Below are positions 1 through 5,146 of a DNA stretch of 6,633 nt, in pieces (position 1 is the first letter of the stretch; every line of letters starts with the position of its first letter). Below the pieces are notes generated by a model. It was not told where the DNA came from, made no database searches, and worked only from the letters and a program-made list of their open reading frames with translations. Source of the DNA: Bacillota bacterium (lineage in GTDB: Bacteria; Bacillota; Clostridia; Lachnospirales; Lachnospiraceae); the NCBI GenBank assembly GCA_023398855.1, contig JAEWRS010000312.1, positions 1 through 6,633 on the forward strand, in the 5' to 3' direction. Made by a program: the position numbers and the translations under genes.

Positions 1-448
1 TAAGTCCTAATACCACACCTGATATGGACTGCCCAAGAAGGGCGAATATCATGGCAAACAAGTCTATGACAGAACCTCTCTTTACTCCGGCAATAATTCC
101 CATTGGAATGCTGATAAGCAAAGCGATTCCCATGGCTACCAGCGTTAAATACGCGGTAGCCGGCAATCTCTGAAAGATCAGGGTAGAATTAGGCATTCTA
201 TAAAATAAGGAATCTCCTAAATCTCCCTTTACAACTCCTGCTATGTAACTGACATACTGAACGGTCAGCGGACGGTCTAAGCCCATTTCTATTTCCTTTT
301 CTCTGATTTGCTCCTCAGTGGCATCATCGGAAAGCATCAGACGGGCCGGGGACCCTGGCGTAAGCTTTAAAAGCCCGAAGGTTAAGATAGATACCCCAAA
401 CAGGACAAAGACTGTATATCCCAAACGTTTTAATATAAATTTCAGCAA
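1..448 (-). CDS. ABC transporter permease, DppB/OppB family (partial, C-terminus beyond left edge)
   Basis: This is the membrane subunit of a peptide/nickel/opine-type ABC importer. About 149 residues are visible, starting MLKFILKRLGYTVFVLFG. TM1 is roughly residues 8-30. The hallmark periplasmic-side segment MGLDRPLTVQYVSYI, followed by KGDLGDS, is typical of DppB/OppB/NikB permeases. TM2 is roughly residues 101-122, and a third hydrophobic segment begins near 131. I found no stop between 448 and the edge. No ATG is suitable: the first in-frame ATG lies inside conserved sequence near residue 39. The start is therefore taken as TTG at 448-446, 8 nt after AAAGGGG; CTG at 445-443 is a less likely alternative. 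The gene begins 36 bp after the binding-protein stop, so the two probably form one operon. The second permease and two ATPases usual for this family would lie to the left. The substrate is not readable from sequence; context suggests a sugar acid or a conjugate of one. Confidence 0.88.
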   Translation of the reverse strand, partial: MLKFILKRLGYTVFVLFGVSILTFGLLKLTPGSPARLMLSDDATEEQIREKEIEMGLDRPLTVQYVSYIAGVVKGDLGDSLFYRMPNSTLIFQRLPATAYLTLVAMGIALLISIPMGIIAGVKRGSVIDLFAMIFALLGQSISGVVLGL

Positions 449-456
449 AACTGTAT

Positions 457-463
457 CCCCTTT
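457..463 (-). promoter_or_regulatory. Ribosome binding site supporting the TTG start of the permease
   Basis: On the minus strand this reads AAAGGGG, with 8 nt before TTG at 448. No ATG lies at a usable distance in the permease frame, so this site decides the start codon. Confidence 0.6.
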
Positions 464-484
464 CAAGATGGGTGCCTTAACCTA

Positions 485-2071
485 TTATTTTGCGGTTTTT
501 GACACTCTGGAATAGTCAAATACATTGTCGATCCGGGCCTTTAAGCCTGTAATGCTCTCCCGGTACGCAAGGGTTGTCACCTGTTGGTAAAGAGACAGAT
601 GAGGGGCTGCCTCAGCCCATTCCATGGCAAACACTTCTTTTAAGAGCTGTTCCCGTTTTACCGGATCACTTTCCCGTTTCTGCTCCATAATCTTCTCATT
701 CATTTCTTCATTTACATACCCGGACTTATGAGCATCATTTAACCATCTCTGGGTGATAACTGAGTCAGGATCACCTGCCTGAAATGGATACCTTTGAATG
801 TATAAATCGTAATTTCCAGCTGCCCGCCGCTCCTGGAAAGCCGCATTTTCCATGATCTCTAAATTCACCTTAAATCCGGCATCAGTAAGCATAGCCAGAA
901 CTGCCTGAGCCACTTCTTTATTTCTTGCAAATACTCCGGTTGGAGCGATAAAAGATATCTCTTCTCCTGCATAAGAGGTTTTGGAAAGCAGGTCTTTTGC
1001 CATGTCTACATTATATTCCGGAATCTTGGAGTTTTCTTTATCATATCCCAGGACTCCTTCCGGACAAGACCAGTCACTTGCTGCCCCGCCTCCTGCTATG
1101 GACTGCACCAGAAGCTCTCGGTTTAACGCATGGTTCACTGCCTGTCTGGCATTTAAATCTTCAAAAATCCTTCCGTCTGTACACCGGAAGCCCAGATGAA
1201 CAATGGCAGAGCCTAAAATCTTTTCCACCTTTACACCCTTTACGCTGGAAAGCATATCAGCCTGCTCCACTGGAACCGCATCAATCATATCCAAATCGCC
1301 TGTCTGGATGCCGGAAACACGTGTGGTATCTTCTATGACAGGCCGGTATATGATTCTGTCAACGTTACTCTTGTCATCGCCCCAATCCCAGTAATCCTCA
1401 TTGCGGACAAATTACGCATCCTGTCCGGGCGTCCATTTGTCAGCGATCCAGGGGCCTGTACCGATTGGTTTATTTGTTTCGTTAAACTCAAAGAGAGCAT
1501 CTCCTTTTTCAGCCAGTGCTTTGGCAGGAAACATAGGTGTATCAATCAGCTGGTTCAGTAAAGCTCCCCATGGCTCCTTCAGTTTAATAACAGCCGTATA
1601 GGTATCTTTGGCTTCCACACCTTCCAGTGAGGGCCAGAAAGCTGTATGAACCAGTGTGGGATTATCAAGCATCCGCTTTAAGGTTGCTACCACGGAATCT
1701 GCATTGAAATCTTCTCCATTGTGGAACTTTACCCCTTCTTTCAGCTTAAAGGTCCACTCAAGCCCATCCGCTGATACGCTCCATTCTGTAGCCAGTTCCG
1801 GCTTTATGGTATTATTTTCCCCATATGGGTTCACCAGAGTGTTATAGGTTAGCTTGGAAAGCATATAGGCATTTGTCTTGTTCTCATTCAGCGGATCCCA
1901 TTGGGTGATGTTATTGGGTCCCGCAAACACAAACCTGGATTCTTCTGCCTTCTTGGAACCATTGGTTCCGTTTGAAGCAGCACCTGCACCGCCCCCGCAG
2001 CCGCTCATCAATGCCATGCTTAAACAGAGCGCAAAACAAAGTACTCTTTTCTTCAAATTCTTTTTTTTCAT
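485..2071 (-). pseudogene. Family-5 ABC substrate-binding lipoprotein (DppA/OppA/NikA type) interrupted by one in-frame stop
   Basis: This is the extracytoplasmic solute receptor of the adjoining ABC importer. A Lys/Arg-rich N-terminus and hydrophobic core lead to a lipobox, LMSGC, so Cys25 would carry the lipid. A Gly/Ala/Ser/Asn linker follows. The SBP_bac_5 signature then appears: LATEWSVSADGLEWTFKL, then KEGVKFHNGEDFNADSV, and IGTGPW. Codon 220 (1414-1412) is TAA. The same frame continues at once with FVRNEDYW, a conserved family block, and stays open to a normal C-terminus ending SKTAK at 485. The full frame spans 528 codons, the usual family size, so the lesion is a single substitution, not a frameshift. 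CAA, GAA and AAA are the simplest ancestral codons. As read, only a 219-residue N-terminal fragment would be made. A sequencing error remains possible. The start is ATG at 2071, because GGAGGGG lies 6 nt upstream; an in-frame ATG at 2086 overlaps that site. The gene sits 60 bp after a glucarate dehydratase paralogue and 36 bp before the permease, suggesting aldarate-related uptake. Confidence 0.85.
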
Positions 2072-2077
2072 GAAATA

Positions 2078-2084
2078 CCCCTCC
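2078..2084 (-). promoter_or_regulatory. Ribosome binding site fixing the binding-protein start at 2071
   Basis: The minus strand reads GGAGGGG and then TATTTC before ATG at 2071. The site overlaps the upstream in-frame ATG at 2086, which is thereby disfavoured. The chosen start also gives a typical short basic lipoprotein n-region (MKKKNLKKR). Confidence 0.75.
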
Positions 2085-2105
2085 ATTTATATGTATATAA
2101 TTTTC

Positions 2106-2125
2106 TGCTTTTCTATTGAAAAGCA
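2106..2125. repeat. Perfect 8-bp inverted repeat (hairpin) between dehydratase paralogue and binding-protein gene
   Basis: TGCTTTTC and GAAAAGCA are exact reverse complements separated by TATT. On the operon transcript this hairpin begins 6 nt after the paralogue's stop codon and lies about 20 nt before the binding-protein RBS. The U-run needed for an intrinsic terminator is absent (GAAAATTATA follows). It fits better as an mRNA processing or stabilising element that sets different levels for the binding protein, a common arrangement in ABC operons. That role is inferred. Confidence 0.6.
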
Positions 2126-2131
2126 AATAGC

Positions 2132-3490
2132 TTACCTTACCAGTGCCGGCCTTTTGCAGTCATACCTCCAGCCAGGGATGAGATACTGCATTGCCATGGC
2201 GTCATCTCTGTCATGAGAGGAAAGGCTGTTATACAGCTCATTGGCCTCCATGACCCGTTTCATATTCAAGGTAACTCCCAGACCAGGCTTCTCCGGGACC
2301 TGTAAATACCCGTCCAAAATCGCAGGCGTATCTTCCAGCAGATTCTGTCCATCCTGCCAGATCCAGTGAGTGTCAAGGGCTGTCGGCTTACCGGGCGCTG
2401 CCGCTGCCGTATGAGCAAAGGCTGCCAGGGTGATGTCAAAATGATTGTTGGAATGGCTGCCCCAGGTCAAGCCCCAGTCATTTAAAATCTGAGCCATGCG
2501 TACGCTTCCCCCAAATCCCCAAAAATGAGGATCAGCCAGCACGATATCCACAGATTTCAAAGCAGCACTATGGTAAAACTGCCTCCAATCCGTTGCAATC
2601 ATGTTGGTTGCTACGGGAAGGTTCACCGCATTTTTAAATTCAGCCAACACTTCCCTGCCTGAATAACCGGCTTCCGGGCCGCAGGGATCTTCGATATAAG
2701 TCAGGATTCCTTCCATGGGCTTACAGATCTCAATGGCTTTCTTAAGGCTCCAGGCTCCGTTGGGATCAATGTTGATCCGTCCCTTTGGGAAAGCTTTTTT
2801 TAGGGCACGGACTGACACCATCTCCTCTTCCCCTGTTAAAACGCCGCCCTTTAGCTTAAAATTCCTGAATCCATACTTTTCATGAAGCACCTGGGCCTGT
2901 TCCACAATCCGCTCCGGTGTCAGCATCTCCTGGCGGCGAAGCCTGAACCAGGGATCATGGCTGTCTCCCTCATCCAGATATTCAAGACCTTCCCGTGCTT
3001 TCTCCTTATCACTGACATAGAAGAGATAGCCCAATGTCTCTACCTCATCTCTCTGCTTTCCATCTCCCAGTAATTCGCACATGGGAAGTCCTAAGTGCTT
3101 TCCCAGTAAATCCAAAAGCGCACACTCAATGGCCCATTCTGCTTTTACCACAAATTTCAGCTTGCTGATGTCCAAGGTCTGTATCCCTTCTCCATCATCT
3201 TCTTTTCCCCGCCCAGCTGCCTTATGAATGTTATTCAATATTGTTCGGTATTTTCCAATTGTCTGACCCACCACAAGAGGAATGCAGCTTTTCAATGCTT
3301 CACAGGTGTAATCTCCCCCGTGAATCTCACCGATTCCCGAATTTCCTGCGCTGTCTTTTAAGATTACAAGGTTTCTGGTAAACCAGGGAGCATGGGCTCC
3401 GCTTAACGTCATCAGCATGCCGTCATACCCTGCAACAGGAATGACCTGCATCTCTGTTACCACTGGTGTACCTTTTTGTATCATATCCAT
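2132..3490 (-). CDS. Glucarate dehydratase-family enzyme, diverged second copy (enolase superfamily)
   Basis: This 452-residue cytoplasmic enzyme of the glucarate dehydratase (GlucD) subgroup is predicted to dehydrate an acid sugar such as D-glucarate or L-idarate to a 4-deoxy-5-keto product. The capping domain spans residues 1-140 with the active-site loop LSGAHAPWFTRN (His33). The TIM barrel carries FKLKGG (Lys212, Lys214), DPNGAW (Asp242), EDPCGPE (Glu267, Glu273), TNMIATDW (Asn296), ADPHFW (Asp320), SHSNNHFDI (His346), DTHWIW (His375) and DRDD (Arg428). These match the E. coli Lys/His acid-base pair, the metal ligands and the carboxylate-binding residues. It differs from the neighbouring gudD at the residue equivalent to E. 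coli Asn27, which is Thr28 here. GEIHGG replaces GEVPGG, and the segments at residues 88-110 and 160-182 have diverged. Tandem family members also occur in E. coli (gudX-gudD), but I cannot show that this is the gudX orthologue. The start has GGAGGG 5 nt upstream. A private promoter and palindrome lie in the preceding gap. Confidence 0.92.
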   Translation of the reverse strand: MDMIQKGTPVVTEMQVIPVAGYDGMLMTLSGAHAPWFTRNLVILKDSAGNSGIGEIHGGDYTCEALKSCIPLVVGQTIGKYRTILNNIHKAAGRGKEDDGEGIQTLDISKLKFVVKAEWAIECALLDLLGKHLGLPMCELLGDGKQRDEVETLGYLFYVSDKEKAREGLEYLDEGDSHDPWFRLRRQEMLTPERIVEQAQVLHEKYGFRNFKLKGGVLTGEEEMVSVRALKKAFPKGRINIDPNGAWSLKKAIEICKPMEGILTYIEDPCGPEAGYSGREVLAEFKNAVNLPVATNMIATDWRQFYHSAALKSVDIVLADPHFWGFGGSVRMAQILNDWGLTWGSHSNNHFDITLAAFAHTAAAAPGKPTALDTHWIWQDGQNLLEDTPAILDGYLQVPEKPGLGVTLNMKRVMEANELYNSLSSHDRDDAMAMQYLIPGWRYDCKRPALVR

Positions 3491-3495
3491 TTAAT

Positions 3496-3501
3496 CCCTC
3501 C
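3496..3501 (-). promoter_or_regulatory. Ribosome binding site of the second dehydratase
   Basis: GGAGGG stands 5 nt before ATG at 3490. It supports this start over the in-frame ATG two codons downstream. Confidence 0.7.
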
Positions 3502-3540
3502 GTTTGGCGATATTGCTTATTTTTTCTCTCAACTAGCCCA

Positions 3541-3561
3541 TTGATATATGCATTATATCAA
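3541..3561. promoter_or_regulatory. Perfect inverted repeat, candidate operator overlapping a -10 element
   Basis: TTGATATA (3541-3548) and TATATCAA (3554-3561) are exact reverse complements around TGCAT. The right arm contains the extended -10 of a minus-strand promoter. A dimeric regulator bound here would cover the -10 and could repress or modulate the second dehydratase and the transporter genes. Which protein binds is unknown; the Fis-type HTH regulator at 5147-6633 is one candidate. Confidence 0.5.
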
Positions 3562-3581
3562 CGAAAACCTGATAAATCCAA
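3552..3581 (-). promoter_or_regulatory. Predicted extended -10 vegetative promoter for the second dehydratase and transporter genes
   Basis: On the minus strand TATAAT (3557-3552) is preceded directly by TGA, giving the extended -10 pattern TGnTATAAT. A partial -35, TTGGAT (3581-3576), lies 18 bp upstream. Transcription would start near 3545 and leave a leader of about 55 nt before ATG at 3490. The downstream block may thus be expressed apart from the first gudD. This is by pattern match only. Confidence 0.5.
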
Positions 3582-3627
3582 TAGCTAATACCGATTGTAT
3601 CATTAGAATTCTTCATGCCTGTTTCCA

Positions 3628-4956
3628 TTACCGGACAAGACATGGCCTTTTGGGATCAAATTTCCAGCCGGGAATCAAGTACTGCATGACAACGGAATCG
3701 TCTCTTCCTCCCAGGCAGTGATCCAGATACAGCTGATGAGCTTTTTTCACCTGTTCCATGTCTGCCTCAATACCAAGGCCCGGCTTTTTGGGAACCTCCA
3801 CACAGCCGTCTATGATGGAAAGAGGCTCCTTTGTCAGCCTTTCCAAGCCCTCCTGCCAGATCCAGTGGGTATCTAAGGCGTTGTATCTCCCCGGAACAGC
3901 CGCCCCCACATGAGTGAACATTGCCAGGGAAATATCAAAATGGTTGTTGGAATGAGAACCCCAGGTATAACCAAACTCATGGCACATCTGGGCTACCCGC
4001 ACAGAACCGCTCATGGTCCAGAAATGAGGGTCAGCCAGGATGATATCAACGGCCTGGCTTTCCAGGGCGTGACCAACCTCCCGCCAGTCCGTTGCAATCA
4101 TGTTGGTGGCAGTAGGAAACCCTGTCCTTCTTCGGAATTCGCTGACGATTTCTCTTCCCGAATATCCGCCTTCTGCCCCACAAGGGTCCTCGCAGTAGGT
4201 CAGAATCCCCTCCATCCCCTTCACATACTCAACAGCCTCCGTAAGAAGCCAGGCGCCGTTAGGATCTAAGTCAATGCGAGCCTTGGGAAATGCCCTTTTC
4301 AGCTCCCGGATCACCTCCATCTCATGTTCTCCGGATAAAACGCCACCCTTTAATTTAAAATCCTTAAACCCGTATTTTTCCTTGACAGCCCTTGCAGTTG
4401 CAACGATCTTTTCCCCTGTCAGGGCCTCTTCATGGCGGAGACGGTACCATTCACATTCTGCATCAGGCTCCGAATCATAAGGAAGGTCTGTTTTATTCCT
4501 GTCACCGATAAAGAACAAATACCCCAGCATTTCTACCCGGTCCCTTTGTTTCCCATCCCCTAAAAGCTCACAAGCGGGCACGCCAAGATATTTTCCAAGA
4601 AGATCCAGGCAAGGTGCTTCAATGGCCGTCAGTACATGGACTCCTGTGCGCAGATCAAAGGTCTGATTTCCCCTTACCTCTTCTCCTCCCCTGGATTCCA
4701 GATAAGCCTTTACCTTTAACAGTGTGCTTTTATATTCCACTATTTTCGTACCAACTACCAGGGAAACACACTCTTTTAAAGCACAGGTGATTTTTTCTCC
4801 TCCCGGCACCTCTCCTACGCCCGTCTCGCCGTTGTCCCCATGAAGGACTACGATGTTTCTGGTAAAAAAAGGCGCATGGGCGCCGCTTAAGTTCAGTTCC
4901 ATGCAGTCTTTTCCGGCTACAGGATAAACTTCCATTTTTGTAATGATTGGTGTCAT
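3628..4956 (-). CDS. gudD: D-glucarate dehydratase
   Basis: It converts D-glucarate (and L-idarate in characterised homologues) to 5-dehydro-4-deoxy-D-glucarate with Mg2+, the first step of cytoplasmic glucarate catabolism. The 442-residue protein matches the family length (E. coli GudD has 446) and aligns with it nearly throughout at an offset of four residues. Pocket residues present are Asn22, His27, Thr99, Tyr146, His364 and Arg418. The barrel carries FKLKGG (Lys201, Lys203), DPNGAW (Asp231), EDPCGAE (Glu256, Glu262), TNMIATDW (Asn285), ADPHFW (Asp309) and SHSNNHFDI (His335). These cover the Lys/His-Asp acid-base groups and the three metal ligands. The C-terminus MQYLIPGW...KRPCLVR is typical. 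The start has AAGGAG 8 nt upstream. The gene follows the regulator by 190 bp, past a stem-loop, and precedes the diverged paralogue by 137 bp. The later aldolase and reductase genes are not in the window. Confidence 0.95.
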   Translation of the reverse strand: MTPIITKMEVYPVAGKDCMELNLSGAHAPFFTRNIVVLHGDNGETGVGEVPGGEKITCALKECVSLVVGTKIVEYKSTLLKVKAYLESRGGEEVRGNQTFDLRTGVHVLTAIEAPCLDLLGKYLGVPACELLGDGKQRDRVEMLGYLFFIGDRNKTDLPYDSEPDAECEWYRLRHEEALTGEKIVATARAVKEKYGFKDFKLKGGVLSGEHEMEVIRELKRAFPKARIDLDPNGAWLLTEAVEYVKGMEGILTYCEDPCGAEGGYSGREIVSEFRRRTGFPTATNMIATDWREVGHALESQAVDIILADPHFWTMSGSVRVAQMCHEFGYTWGSHSNNHFDISLAMFTHVGAAVPGRYNALDTHWIWQEGLERLTKEPLSIIDGCVEVPKKPGLGIEADMEQVKKAHQLYLDHCLGGRDDSVVMQYLIPGWKFDPKRPCLVR

Positions 4957-4964
4957 TATGATTT

Positions 4965-4970
4965 CTCCTT
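4965..4970 (-). promoter_or_regulatory. Ribosome binding site of gudD
   Basis: AAGGAG lies 8 nt before ATG at 4956, supporting that start. Confidence 0.7.
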
Positions 4971-4999
4971 ATCTTCATCCCTTTTTAACCTTATGTTGG

Positions 5000-5005
5000 A
5001 TTATA
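5000..5005 (-). promoter_or_regulatory. Candidate -10 box of the gudD promoter
   Basis: The minus strand reads TATAAT, 43 bp upstream of the gudD ATG, which would give a leader of about 37 nt. The hexamer at -35 with 17-bp spacing is only TAGATG, a poor match, so this promoter would probably need an activator. That fits control by the adjacent regulator but is not shown by the sequence. Confidence 0.4.
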
Positions 5006-5084
5006 ACCTCATTTCAGGACTCCATCTATTGACAGAAACACCAACCTTATTACCATTCTCTTGTGGCCTTTATTTTTCTTTCTG

Positions 5085-5129
5085 ATATTGAAAAAAAGAT
5101 TGCAAAAACATTGCAATCTTTTTCAATAT
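5085..5129 (-). terminator. Long inverted repeat after the regulator gene, probable intrinsic terminator
   Basis: The left arm 5085-5105 and right arm 5111-5129 are reverse complements apart from two extra A/T bases in the A/T tract, around a 5-nt loop. On the regulator transcript the core GATTGCAA stem is preceded by AAAAA and followed by a run of seven U, 18 nt after the TAG stop. This is the layout of an intrinsic terminator, although the stem is poor in GC. The symmetry means it could also stop plus-strand transcripts. The TTGCAA cores spaced by 5 nt leave open that it is a protein-binding site instead. Confidence 0.55.
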
Positions 5130-5146
5130 GCAAAAGTCTTATTCTG

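Noticed and set aside
485..1294. Treating the downstream half of the binding protein as an independent gene starting at ATG 1294
   Set aside because: The frame is continuous with the upstream half apart from one TAA, conserved family sequence (FVRNEDYW) lies before this ATG, and there is no clear RBS. It is the C-terminal part of one interrupted gene.
997..1338. Plus-strand open frame of 113 codons opposite the binding-protein gene
   Set aside because: It is antisense to clearly conserved coding sequence, has no recognisable domain and no convincing RBS, and is a by-product of the codon usage on the other strand.
1333..1545. Frameshift as the cause of the interrupted binding-protein gene
   Set aside because: The segments on both sides of 1412-1414 are in the same frame, so no insertion or deletion is needed. 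The alternative minus-strand frame here encodes nothing recognisable.
3910..4269. Plus-strand open frame of 119 codons opposite gudD
   Set aside because: It lies wholly within the conserved gudD frame and its translation resembles no known family.
5029..5034. TTGACA on the plus strand as a promoter -35
   Set aside because: No acceptable -10 lies 16-18 bp downstream, and there is no plus-strand gene to serve.
5101..5116. Possible -24/-12 sigma-54 promoter on the minus strand (TTGCAA, 5 nt, TTGCA) upstream of gudD
   Set aside because: The essential -24 GG is TG. The same match appears on the plus strand because TTGCAA is itself palindromic, and the adjacent regulator lacks the GAFTGA loop. 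The inverted repeat explains the pattern better.
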